Assembly: GCF_002101675.1 (NCBI RefSeq)
Contig: NZ_LQOY01000083.1
Span: 1 to 36,642 of the forward strand
Direction: 5' to 3'
Origin: Mycobacterium gordonae
GTDB lineage: Bacteria > Actinomycetota > Actinomycetes > Mycobacteriales > Mycobacteriaceae
DNA length: 36,642 nucleotides
In this document: positions 1-8,170 of the stretch, piece by piece
Position numbering within the stretch: position 1 is the first letter of the stretch
How the letters are laid out: every line of letters begins with the position of its first letter
Translations under genes and position numbers: made by a program
Notes under the pieces: model-generated
Databases searched by the model: none
What the model was told of the DNA's origin: nothing
What the model saw: the letters and a program-made list of their open reading frames with translations, nothing else

Positions 1-81
1 CCAACCGCGTCATGGACACCCTCCACGACACAAACCGCCAGGTCACCATAGGTATCCTAGGCAGAACTCCAGATAACTTGT

Positions 82-300
82 GAACGACTCAACAAGGAAA
101 TCCGCCGGCGCACCGACGTCGTCGGAATCTTCCCCGACCGCAACGCCCTAATCCGCCTCGTCGGCGCGGTGCTGGCCGAACAACACGACGAATGGGCCGA
201 ATCCCGCCGCTACCTCGGCCTCGACGTCCTCAGCAAATCCCGCGCCGACCACACGCCATCAACAGAACAGGAGGACACCCCGGCGGCACTGACCGCCTAA
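82..300 (+). pseudogene. IS256-family transposase, C-terminal remnant
   Basis: The frame reads [18 protein letters not shown], then [18 protein letters not shown] and RRYLGLDVL, the characteristic C-terminal end of mutator/IS256 transposases, and stops at 298-300. In this frame a stop lies at 58-60, and the residues just before ERLNKE no longer match the family, so the reading frame is broken near position 80. Positions 1-60 are open in another frame but do not resemble IS256. About 70 of roughly 415 residues are present. The rest is either outside the window or lost by decay, so it may be an old insertion. Confidence 0.75.
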
Positions 301-330
301 ACCACCAAGTCGAAGAATCACACGACGACG

Positions 331-357
331 TCGTACACCACGTCCCTGGACTTGACC
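331..357. mobile_element. Probable right end of the IS256-family remnant
   Basis: About 30 bp after the transposase stop lies a stretch containing ACCACGTCCCTGGACTTGAC. It resembles the terminal inverted repeat of mycobacterial IS256-family elements, which typically ends a short distance after the transposase gene. The matching left end is not in the window, so the exact terminus and any target duplication cannot be fixed. Confidence 0.45.
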
Positions 358-435
358 CCGTCTTTTGGTTCCATTCGTAGCCGTTGGGAGCTGCCAGATG
401 AATATTATTTCTGCTTACAGGGAGGACTAGCAGCT

Positions 436-759
436 ATGACAGTTCGCACACTCATTGCTGGTTCCATAGGCACAATCTTGATGACCTGGGGGTGTCTGAC
501 TATCGGCGTCGTCGTTGGGGCCAACGCCGATCCCAATGCTCCGGCCAGTCCTTCCTACTGGGAGGGCTACAACGACATGCAAGAACTTGCGCCCGCACTC
601 GGGATAACCGCCCCTAACGCAGATCTTTTCGGAACATGTTCAAGAATGCTGCAAAGCGCGGCGGCGAATAAGTCCGTTCCCAGCGGGCAGGACTACCTAG
701 CCGGCTGCGTAGACAGCGCACGCCATTTCTTGGGCTATCCCGATGCGCCCCGGAGGTGA
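436..759 (+). CDS. Small secreted protein, DUF732-like appearance
   Basis: 107 residues. ATG at 436 is chosen because GGAGG lies about 10 nt upstream and because it begins a clear signal peptide: MTVRTLIAG followed by a hydrophobic stretch to about residue 31 (GVVVGANAD). The mature part is about 75 residues with two cysteines and the pattern ITAPNADLFGTCSRMLQSA, then a second Cys in the segment YLAGCVDSARHFLG. Two Cys spaced across short helices is typical of small mycobacterial exported proteins such as the DUF732 group, though I cannot confirm membership. Presumably secreted or periplasmic. It stands alone between the IS remnant and the nuclease cassette. Function unknown. Confidence 0.6.
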   Translation: MTVRTLIAGSIGTILMTWGCLTIGVVVGANADPNAPASPSYWEGYNDMQELAPALGITAPNADLFGTCSRMLQSAAANKSVPSGQDYLAGCVDSARHFLGYPDAPRR

Positions 760-879
760 AGGTGCACTAGATCCGTCAGTCGGGTTCGCCTCGGCGTGCA
801 CCGATGGGCGGAGCTTGCGGTAGGTGGCGCGGCGCACACGAAAGTGCACCATCGCGAGCATACATGCGAGGATCGGGCC

Positions 880-1833
880 GTGGTGACCGTCGAGGATGCC
901 TTCCGGTGGGCTCGCATCCATGCCGTGCGGCACATGGCCGCGTGCGAGAAGGCAAACCTCCGTTGGGGCGAAACGGCCATAACCGAGATAGTGATCTCAC
1001 ACGTTGCTGAAGCCGTGGCTATCCTACCGTTCACCCAAGCTGCTGAGTCCATCAGCGGCGCAGACTGGATCTGGTGGTGGGTCGACGCCAGTTCCGCGTA
1101 CGGGATGCTGGTGCAGGCGAAGCGTCTGAGGGTCAGCAGGGGCAAATGGCGCTTTGACTTTGACTATTCAAAGGGGACTCAGCGGTCGAGGTTGATATCG
1201 ACGGCGGAGGTTTTGGGCCTGACGCCGATGTATGCGCTCTACCTGGGCACGGGCGACTATCGGGGCTGGACGCCGTGTTCCGACGAACGCCACAGCAGAC
1301 GATGTCTCCCATGCAGGAAGCGATCGGTCTCCCTGATGCCAGCGCTGTTGACTTACGGAGTGGTCCCCGAAGATCCAGGCGACATCTATGAACGCTCAAC
1401 AGCCCTCGAAGAGCTGTGGACCCCCGATTCCACGGGAGCATTGTTCATACCGCCGCTCAGGGAGGAGATCGCGCCGGACCTTGTCGCTTTTCTAATGAAC
1501 CCGCAGACAGGGACCCGTGCAGTGGCGAAGACATTGATTGAGCAGGTCATCAGGGTTCGCATGGGACAGTTCGGAGAGGTTATCGCTCCTGCGAAGGCGG
1601 CGCTACCCGACGGTAGCCACGACCGGCTCGGATCGGTCTTCCAGGAGCTACCCGCCGACACCGGCCACTGGGGCGTCCCCTATTTCGAGCGCATACTTGG
1701 CCCTCTGCTGCATTCTCCGCCCAGTTACGTGCTGGAACTAGAGTCAGGCGACTTCGATGCCGTCCACCTGGCGTCGACCTTGCCAGAGAACGTGGCAGGA
1801 ATGGTAGTTGTCCGACTGCATCAGAATGGCTGA
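880..1833 (+). CDS. DUF6615-like putative restriction nuclease subunit
   Basis: 317 residues from GTG 880. An upstream GTG at 796 would add 28 residues of unlikely composition, and GAGGA lies about 9 nt before 880. The N-terminal part shows GETAITEIVISHV, then GADWIWWWVD, then MLVQAKRL. This E...D...(Q)xK arrangement with GADWxWW and VQAKRL is how I remember the DUF6615 family, and it resembles a PD-(D/E)xK nuclease core in which Gln replaces the second acidic residue. A Cys cluster (CSDERHSRRCLPC) follows. The gene is 20 bp upstream of the 833-residue nuclease-like gene, same strand, so the two probably form one operon. It could instead be a DNA-binding or inactive partner. Target unknown. 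Confidence 0.6.
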   Translation: MVTVEDAFRWARIHAVRHMAACEKANLRWGETAITEIVISHVAEAVAILPFTQAAESISGADWIWWWVDASSAYGMLVQAKRLRVSRGKWRFDFDYSKGTQRSRLISTAEVLGLTPMYALYLGTGDYRGWTPCSDERHSRRCLPCRKRSVSLMPALLTYGVVPEDPGDIYERSTALEELWTPDSTGALFIPPLREEIAPDLVAFLMNPQTGTRAVAKTLIEQVIRVRMGQFGEVIAPAKAALPDGSHDRLGSVFQELPADTGHWGVPYFERILGPLLHSPPSYVLELESGDFDAVHLASTLPENVAGMVVVRLHQNG

Positions 1834-1853
1834 AACGCCCTGCCGCACAACAA

Positions 1854-4355
1854 GTGGCGACGTGGCCGCCGGTTCTCCCAGGCCTAACAATTAATTCTGA
1901 GCTGATGCGAACATCCGGCTTCGCGGGTGCGAAGCATGACAAGGTGACGTGTATGGAGCTTTGGCCACTGCTGACTGAGGATCTGTTGACGGGCGCGTAC
2001 TCAATCGAGCGCCAATTGCGTCCCAGAGTCACGGCGGTTGCTGTCCGATCTGGGGCGATGCAGGACCTCCGAGAAGTAGTCGGCACTATCTGTACGCGCT
2101 GGGGCGGTGGTTTTTCACCATTGATCTCAGTCGACCCCGATGCCGCCAAGTTAGATGATCGCGTCGCGCGGGCACTGCTCGGCAGCAATATCGATGGGTT
2201 GGAGGGTCGCAAGCTCCTCTCAAAGGACATCGAGCAGCGCTACTCGGACCGATTTGCCGACGCTGCTCAATGGCTGTTGCGGCAGGTCGCGTACGTCAAG
2301 GACCAGAACCGGCCCATTGTCCAGACATGTCGTGGCGTAGCGGTAGACAATCCGTGGTATCCGGCTTACCTCGTCGTATTCGGCGACCTTCCCGATGTGC
2401 CAGATGCGAAGCGCAATAGCCAGAACGACCTCCGGGACGATCTGACTTTTCGCGACGTAGCCGACATCGCAGAAGTAGTTGGGGAACCCTCGCTGCGAGA
2501 TCTGGTTCGTAGATTGCTGAATCTTCAACAGATGTCGGCGGTTGAGCTGACGAGACTGAGGCTGCCCACCAGTGCAATCGGCGGATACAACCAGGGGATG
2601 CCGACTACGTCCAGATTCACATGGGGGCACTCATCCGCGTTGACCCAATACGGTCCCAACCTTCTGGTTGTGTATCGGGCTGACAGCACCGAGGATCTCG
2701 CTCTCGTGTGGAATCTGCGGGCACGCTTTGCCCACCCCAATGGGCTTCCGCTCGCAATACCTTTTGGTCATTCAACTCGCGAAGACATCATTTCGCTGCG
2801 CCGGACGTCTCAGGTTCAGCGTTTCTTCGGTATGGGTCACAACCTTGGCATCACCTCCTTTTCGGTGTCACCGGACGAGCTCAATGCACTGTCTGCAGGC
2901 ACCGGCTTCGACGTTCTTGACCCGTGGGATGTGGTCGGCGAGGTATATGGCTGTGGCGTTGCGTCAACGGAGATGGCCCAATTCGTCGACGGCAATGCGA
3001 CGGTACCGAGCTTTTCGCCCACAGACATAGAGACGTTGGGGCAGCACTACTTGGGAAGTAGCGATGCGACCTGGCTGACTTTGACTACCGTTGTATCGGA
3101 GTGCCGTCTACCTCCAAGTCCGAGCATGAGACGCACCCGTTGGCAGGAGCCGGGTTACCTTCACGGCAAGGTTGTTCACGTAGGGAAGCTCGACGAGTTC
3201 GCAACTTTAAGGCAACCAGCAGGGCTGGAGGTTCTTAGGGCCTTAACCCGCGATCACTCGTTGCAGGCACGAGTGAGCACCCCTGGCAAGGCCGCCGAGA
3301 ACCTAATGCGTGCGGCAAGAGCCGACTTATCAATGTTCGCCTATCCGGGCGTGAACTCGTTGCTAGAGGGGTTGGCGAGGCGGGGTCATGCGAGTTTGGT
3401 CAAGCGTCGCCTTAACCAGTTTCTCGAAGGCACCGACGTCATTCCCGGATCGGAGAAATACGAGATCTTAGCGGCGAGGTTGGACACTGCGTTGGGCGCA
3501 CCCGACGTTGACGAGATCGGTCACATGAACTTCAACAAGATTGGCCAAACGCTGGGCCTTCAAGGCAAGTCGTTCAATGCTAGGCAGACAGCATCATGGA
3601 TAGACTGGGCGGTCCGCCGCCGACTGATCCTGCGAGGTGTGCAGGCGACGTGTCGCAATTGCAAGCACGTGCAATGGCGGCCGCTGGGAGACGCGGTGCC
3701 CGAGTTGGAGTGCCTTGGCTGCGGTCTTCCCATTCACACGCCATTTGGTTCTCAAAAGATTGACTATCAGTACCGCGCGAGCGAGATCCTGCTGAGGGCG
3801 GTCGAGCACGATGTCCTTCCGCACGTGCTGTCGATACGCCATATCGCTGAAATCCTGGGACGACGCATGGTTTTCGGGGCGTACCCAGGAATTGAGCTGA
3901 TGGAACTCGGTGGAAAGGAAGTCGTTGCCGAGTTTGATGTCGTCGTCATTCTCACCAACGGACGATGGATTGTAGGGGAGTGCAAGGTGAGTCAGCGTGG
4001 CCTCAAAGAATCTGAGCTGCAGAAGCTGTGGGCGACCGCCGATCGCGTGGAAGCGAGTGCAACTTTCGTGGCGACGCTAGATCGCGGGTCTGAATGCTCT
4101 GATCTGTGGCGCGAGCGTACGGACCCAAATGGGAGGCCACACTTCGCGCTGACCGCTGGCCAGCTTTACGATCTTGCGGCCTATCAGGCGTCCTACGGGG
4201 GCGATCTCTTCGGCTGGAGAGAAGATCTAGTCCGTCTGCTGCCGGACGCCGAGCTGACGCAGGAAGGGTTCGTACACAAGGCGTTCGGCGACTACCTGCT
4301 ACACAGGACCGATGATCCCAGCAAGCGCCAACGTGCGCCCTGGGACGTCGATTAA
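1854..4355 (+). CDS. Large protein with Zn ribbon and PD-(D/E)xK nuclease site
   Basis: 833 residues, GTG start 20 bp after the preceding stop. An ATG start at residue 18 is also possible. I recognise no named family for the first 580 residues. A CxxC...CxxC Zn ribbon occupies residues 600-623 (C600, C603, C620, C623). A restriction-endonuclease-like core follows: D695 in EFDVVVIL, then E709-C-K711 in GECKVS, matching D-x(13)-ExK. The layout suggests a long N-terminal sensor or DNA-recognition region with a C-terminal nuclease. Its base composition looks less GC-rich than the core genes to the right, which fits acquisition. With its neighbours it looks like a restriction or phage-defence cassette. 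DNA cleavage is inferred from the motif only. Confidence 0.7.
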   Translation: MATWPPVLPGLTINSELMRTSGFAGAKHDKVTCMELWPLLTEDLLTGAYSIERQLRPRVTAVAVRSGAMQDLREVVGTICTRWGGGFSPLISVDPDAAKLDDRVARALLGSNIDGLEGRKLLSKDIEQRYSDRFADAAQWLLRQVAYVKDQNRPIVQTCRGVAVDNPWYPAYLVVFGDLPDVPDAKRNSQNDLRDDLTFRDVADIAEVVGEPSLRDLVRRLLNLQQMSAVELTRLRLPTSAIGGYNQGMPTTSRFTWGHSSALTQYGPNLLVVYRADSTEDLALVWNLRARFAHPNGLPLAIPFGHSTREDIISLRRTSQVQRFFGMGHNLGITSFSVSPDELNALSAGTGFDVLDPWDVVGEVYGCGVASTEMAQFVDGNATVPSFSPTDIETLGQHYLGSSDATWLTLTTVVSECRLPPSPSMRRTRWQEPGYLHGKVVHVGKLDEFATLRQPAGLEVLRALTRDHSLQARVSTPGKAAENLMRAARADLSMFAYPGVNSLLEGLARRGHASLVKRRLNQFLEGTDVIPGSEKYEILAARLDTALGAPDVDEIGHMNFNKIGQTLGLQGKSFNARQTASWIDWAVRRRLILRGVQATCRNCKHVQWRPLGDAVPELECLGCGLPIHTPFGSQKIDYQYRASEILLRAVEHDVLPHVLSIRHIAEILGRRMVFGAYPGIELMELGGKEVVAEFDVVVILTNGRWIVGECKVSQRGLKESELQKLWATADRVEASATFVATLDRGSECSDLWRERTDPNGRPHFALTAGQLYDLAAYQASYGGDLFGWREDLVRLLPDAELTQEGFVHKAFGDYLLHRTDDPSKRQRAPWDVD

Positions 4356-5079
4356 CCGAGATGCCTGTGATGATCTAAGCGATGGCAGGCAGTACGTGCC
4401 GCGGCGCTCGAAGGATGGTGGTATCGACTTGGTGAACCACACCAGGGCAAAGAACGCTAGCGCACCTCGCCAGCTGCGCATACGGGCTCTCAACAAGCAG
4501 ATCGAGAATTGCCGGCTTTGCCCGGGAATGAATCAGCCCGGCGAAACCGCATCGGCTCCAGGCTGTGGTCCTGTGGACTCGCCCGTGATGCTTGTGGGCG
4601 AAAGCCTTTGCCACAAATGTATGGAGACGAAGGAACCTTTCACCGGGGGCAGCGAGCGGATTCTGAAGGCCAGCTTCAAGCTTGCCGACCTTGAAAAGGC
4701 TGACTTCTTCATTACCAATACAGTGCACTGTCACCCGCACTCTTCCCCAAAAGACAACCGCGACCCCGAGCAACACGAACTCGACAATTGCCGTGTTCAT
4801 CTGCGGGCCGAACTTGACATTGTTGAACCTCGGCTAATCGTCGGCCTGGGACGGTTCGCAGAAGAGGCGCTGCGGTCTGAGGCCAAGGATCGCGGTTGGC
4901 GAGAGCTGCCATGGCCGTTGGTCAGATCCCCGCGAACCAGATCGGCAGAGGCTACCGCCCTGCTTTGTCTTCTGCACCCATACCGGGTGATGACGCGACC
5001 CAAAGATGAGCGCGACCAATACATTAGGGGTTTAGCGCGGGCGTTGCGGTGGGCTTTCCGTCAGGGATCGACAAGATGA
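4312..5079 (+). CDS. Uracil-DNA glycosylase superfamily protein, Fe-S type
   Basis: 255 residues. Cysteines C67 and C70 (NCRLCPG), C140 (NTVHCHP) and C160, with NRDPEQHELDNC before the last one, match the [4Fe-4S] cysteine pattern of family 4/5 uracil-DNA glycosylases. MLVGES is the beta-strand/active-site region and LIVGLGRFAEEAL the later GLG motif. ATG 4312 overlaps the previous gene by 44 bp and has AGGA just upstream. The first 40 residues are not family-like, so GTG 4432 is an alternative. Family members excise uracil or deaminated bases from DNA. In this operon the protein may process modified or damaged invader DNA, or it may be a divergent member without glycosylase activity. Confidence 0.75.
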   Translation: MIPASANVRPGTSINRDACDDLSDGRQYVPRRSKDGGIDLVNHTRAKNASAPRQLRIRALNKQIENCRLCPGMNQPGETASAPGCGPVDSPVMLVGESLCHKCMETKEPFTGGSERILKASFKLADLEKADFFITNTVHCHPHSSPKDNRDPEQHELDNCRVHLRAELDIVEPRLIVGLGRFAEEALRSEAKDRGWRELPWPLVRSPRTRSAEATALLCLLHPYRVMTRPKDERDQYIRGLARALRWAFRQGSTR

Positions 5080-5230
5080 CGCCGACATCTGTGGGGACAG
5101 GTTGCCATTGCGGCGTCCGCTCGGGCCCGAAGGCCCAGCGTGCGGGTGCTGATCATCTGGGCGGCGACATGCCGACTAATTCCCGCGATGCGTTGCGCAT
5201 CCCGCCAATGTGATGTGCGTGCTGCGGCTA

Positions 5231-5357
5231 TGTCTCGAAATAGAGCACATTCGAGACGCTCTATCTGCCGGGAGGGGCCGCACGACTCGTCCAGGTGGCT
5301 GAGTCTCGAAAGTCCGTCTCCTTAGCCGTGTCTCACAATGATGTCTCACAATCATTG
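5231..5357. promoter_or_regulatory. res-like recombination site and promoter of the resolvase gene
   Basis: The 308-bp gap before the resolvase has no gene but holds a repeat cluster. GTCTCGA (5232-5238) and TCGAGAC (5251-5257) form a perfect inverted repeat with a 12-bp spacer, a 26-bp site of the size bound by a resolvase dimer at crossover site I. Further half-sites follow: GTCTCGA at 5303, GTCTCC at 5316, and a tandem TGTCTCACAAT at 5329-5339 and 5342-5352. A GATAA/TTATC inverted pair with an AT-rich segment lies just before the ATG. The spacing suggests a multi-subsite res that also serves as autoregulated promoter. Binding is inferred. Confidence 0.5.
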
Positions 5358-5387
5358 AGGGTCTAATGATAAGTGGTATAGTTATCT

Positions 5388-5996
5388 ATGACTCAAAATC
5401 CCTTACCCGTGAAGGCCTTGGCCACAACTGGTGGAGCGCGTGTGGGTTACGTTCGGGTCAGCACCATTGCCCAGACGCTGGATCAGCAGAACGCAGCCCT
5501 GGCCACTGCCGGTGTGACGAAGACCTTCTCCGACACCATGTCGGGTGCCAGGGACGACCGTCCAGGCCTAGCCGCGCTGCTCGACTATGTCCGCGAAGGT
5601 GACACGGTGGTGGTCTGGAAGCTCGACCGCCTGGGGCGCAACACCCTCCACATTCTGGAAATGGTCAAGGCTTTGACTGACCGGGGTGTCACCCTGGTCT
5701 CGACCTCAGACGGCATTGACTCCTCCACTGCGGCTGGCCGGATGATGATCGGAGTTCTGGGGTCCCTCGCCGAGTACGAGCGCGAGTTGGTGAAAGAACG
5801 GACGGCCCTCAAGCGGGCGATGTCCCTGGCGAACGGCACGAAGTTCGGGCGGCGGAGGAAAGTGGCCGACTCGACCCATCTCGTCACGGCGAAACGGATG
5901 AGGGATGAGGGCCACACCGCCCGAGACGTAGCGAAGTACCTGGGCGTCAGCCGAGCCACCCTATACCGCTACCTCTCCGATGAGACTGCGGCGTAA
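5388..5996 (+). CDS. Serine recombinase, resolvase/invertase family
   Basis: 202 residues, the usual length of small Tn3-type resolvases. The catalytic domain begins at GYVRVST, with nucleophile Ser25, followed by VVWKLDRLGRN (active-site arginines) and GSLAEYERELVKERT at the start of helix E. The C-terminal 45 residues form a helix-turn-helix ending GVSRATLYRYLS. It catalyses site-specific DNA exchange through 5'-phosphoserine links. No cognate transposase lies beside it, so it is either a stranded part of a transposon or a dimer-resolution system for the element. The 16 residues before the catalytic domain are a non-conserved leader. Repeats directly upstream are the likely recombination site. 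Confidence 0.92.
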   Translation: MTQNPLPVKALATTGGARVGYVRVSTIAQTLDQQNAALATAGVTKTFSDTMSGARDDRPGLAALLDYVREGDTVVVWKLDRLGRNTLHILEMVKALTDRGVTLVSTSDGIDSSTAAGRMMIGVLGSLAEYERELVKERTALKRAMSLANGTKFGRRRKVADSTHLVTAKRMRDEGHTARDVAKYLGVSRATLYRYLSDETAA

Positions 5997-6001
5997 CGAC
6001 A

Positions 6002-6169
6002 ATGACTCCTCCACGCGGGTCCCAAGCCCAGTACTACATCCTCCCCAAGGACGAACCGACGATGGCCCTCAACATACTGCGGGCAGCTGCAGGTCTCGAT
6101 CCGTTGGCCGCCAGCGACGACCCTGAGAAGGCGAACCTCCGCAGCAGTTGCCCGCCCGGCGAGACGTAG
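6002..6169 (+). CDS. Possible 55-residue protein downstream of the resolvase
   Basis: An ATG 5 bp after the resolvase stop opens a 55-codon frame (MTPPRGSQAQYYILPKDEP at the start). The tight spacing would allow translational coupling. I recognise no family and there is no independent Shine-Dalgarno sequence. The rest of the stretch to 6342 holds only the GAGAGGAGA ribosome-binding site of the next gene. Treat as tentative. Confidence 0.25.
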   Translation: MTPPRGSQAQYYILPKDEPTMALNILRAAAGLDPLAASDDPEKANLRSSCPPGET

Positions 6170-6342
6170 ACCCGTAGGAGCGGGACCGTCCGAAACGCCC
6201 AACCGGCCAGGCGCGCACCGTCTTGCCCCTGGCGGCCTAACACTCAGCACCTCAATCAGAGCTTCGGTCTCGTCCCGCTGAAGGAACGCGACCTATCAAT
6301 CCGAACCTGCCCATATGCCATTGGGCGAGAGGAGACTTCACC

Positions 6343-7773
6343 ATGAAGCTGACCAACGCGCAACTTGACCGCGCCTGCGGTGCGCTGCTGGCTACCGCAG
6401 CCGGTGACGCACTCGGCGCGCCGTATGAGTTCGGCCCACCACGCGGTCCAGAGTTGGAGGTCGCGATGGTGGGGGGCGGTGGCTTCGGCTGGGAACCGGG
6501 CGAGTGGACCGACGACACCTCGATGGCAGTCGTCATCGCTGAAGTAGCCTCCTCCGATGTCGATCTGCGAGAGGAGCCAGCCCTCGACACCATCGTCAAA
6601 CGCTGGCATCAGTGGGCTCAACGAGCTAAAGACGTTGGCATTCAGACACGCTCAGTGCTCAGCCAAGCTGGCCAGGGCGGCATCACAGCGCTGAAAGCAC
6701 GTGAAGAATCTGCGCGGTTGCACAAGCTGACTGGCCGTACCGCCGGAAACGGGTCGCTGATGCGGACCGCACCCGTAGCACTAGCCTTCCTCGATGATGA
6801 GGACGTATTGGCTGAAGCTGCGCGCACCGTCAGTGAGCTGACTCATTACGACCCCGAGGCTGGCGATGCCTGTGTCCTGTGGTGCCTAGCCATCCGCAAT
6901 GCCGTCCTCACCGGCGAGCTGAACGCCCGTATTGGTCTGCGGCACCTGGAAGTCGAGCGTCGGACCCTATGGGCGGGGCGGATTCACCAGGCGGACTTGA
7001 TGCATCCTGCCGAGTTCACCAACAACGGATGGGTGGCGCAAGCACTACAGGCTGCCTGGTCTGCGATCTCGACCACCCCTGTCCCGCAGGATGACCCGGC
7101 CAAGGGTACCTTCCGCGCCGACCACCTGCGACTGGCCCTCGATGCAGCGGTCCGGGGTGGCAACGACACAGATACCGTCGCCGCTATCGCTGGGGGTCTG
7201 CTCGGCGCAACCTACGGAGCCTCAGCCGTACCCGCTGGGTGGCGGCGGAAGTTACATGGCTGGCCGGGACTGCAAACACGTGACCTCGTCGAGCTGGCGA
7301 CCAGGATCGTGAAGGCAGACAACCAGTTCCGCGATGAGCCGTTCTGGATCACGCCAGTCCGGCATCCGTACGATGACGGGGTATGGCTGGGTGACCTCGC
7401 AGCGTTGCAGAGCCTCCCGCCGGGGGTGGACACGATAGTGTCGCTATGCCGTGTCAATGACGATGACCTGCCATCGGATGTCGAGCAGATTGACGTTTGG
7501 CTTAATGATGATGTTGAGCCAGACGCCAACCCCAACCTAGATTATGTGCTCACCGATACTGTGCGCCTTCTCGAGCAGCTACGCAGCGAAGGCCGTACCG
7601 TCCTACTGCACTGTGTGGCCGGTCAAAGCCGTACACCGACGGTGGCGGCGCTCTACGGTGCACGCATGCAGGGCCTCAGCGGCGCACGTTCGCTCGAGCA
7701 GATCACGTCCGAGCTGCCGAGTGCTCGGCCGAACATTGCGCTTCGTGAAGCCCTCGCACGATTAGCGCCGTGA
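6343..7773 (+). CDS. ADP-ribosylglycohydrolase (DraG type) fused to dual-specificity phosphatase-like domain
   Basis: 476 residues, ATG preceded by GAGAGGAGA. Residues 1-330 are a DraG/ARH-type ADP-ribosylglycohydrolase: GDALGAPYEF near residue 21, the metal-binding WTDDTSM (D57, D58), GNGSLMR, and GGNDTDTVAAIAGG (residues 272-285) supplying the second pair of metal-binding Asp. Such enzymes remove ADP-ribose from proteins or nucleic acids with two divalent metal ions. Residues 335-476 form a compact cysteine phosphatase domain with the P-loop HCVAGQSR (423-430, HCx5R, Cys424). The fusion suggests processing of an ADP-ribosylated or phosphorylated product. It stands alone, convergent with the purB paralogue, so a link to the nucleotide operon is only positional. 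Confidence 0.9.
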   Translation: MKLTNAQLDRACGALLATAAGDALGAPYEFGPPRGPELEVAMVGGGGFGWEPGEWTDDTSMAVVIAEVASSDVDLREEPALDTIVKRWHQWAQRAKDVGIQTRSVLSQAGQGGITALKAREESARLHKLTGRTAGNGSLMRTAPVALAFLDDEDVLAEAARTVSELTHYDPEAGDACVLWCLAIRNAVLTGELNARIGLRHLEVERRTLWAGRIHQADLMHPAEFTNNGWVAQALQAAWSAISTTPVPQDDPAKGTFRADHLRLALDAAVRGGNDTDTVAAIAGGLLGATYGASAVPAGWRRKLHGWPGLQTRDLVELATRIVKADNQFRDEPFWITPVRHPYDDGVWLGDLAALQSLPPGVDTIVSLCRVNDDDLPSDVEQIDVWLNDDVEPDANPNLDYVLTDTVRLLEQLRSEGRTVLLHCVAGQSRTPTVAALYGARMQGLSGARSLEQITSELPSARPNIALREALARLAP

Positions 7774-8170
7774 TCATCTGGCGAAGGCACGCATATCAGC
7801 TCTCAACGTTTACAGGATTAGTGACCCTTCCCAGGAGCTTGGGTTCATCGGCGTGCTGGCCGCACGGTCCCGGCATCATTTCGCTGTCGAGTGACACTGC
7901 GCACTGCCCGAGCAACATTAGATCAATGGCAATCCATCCAGCTATCACAGTCGATCTTGCCAAGACGCGGCGCGCATAGCGAAGCTCCGCCGATACCCAG
8001 AAGACAACCTCCCAGCCGAAGGTAAGTTCTTCTGTTCCTCCGAGTCGGCTTGCCGCAGCCCTTGTCGGCCCGGCGATGTCTTGCCTATCGCCAGGACCTC
8101 GAACGGAAGTTTCACCACACCAAAATGGCGCAACTGGTCCTAACGTAAGCCCACCACCACCGCATCGGCC
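7774..8170. other. Convergent intergenic stretch, no gene recognised
   Basis: About 400 bp between the stop of the DraG-phosphatase gene and the stop of the purB paralogue. Short frames exist on both strands, but none has a convincing ribosome-binding site or a recognisable product. I found no clear intrinsic terminator. It may hold decayed sequence. Confidence 0.4.

Noticed and set aside
381..400. GGAGCTGCC near position 386 resembles part of the ssrA 3' end and could be the missing attachment site.
   Set aside because: Only 9 bp agree and the flanks (CAGATG versus GGGAATCG) diverge at once. This is expected by chance.
781..790. CGGGTTCG, as in a T arm, considered as a tRNA or att remnant.
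   Set aside because: No acceptor, anticodon or CCA sequence surrounds it.
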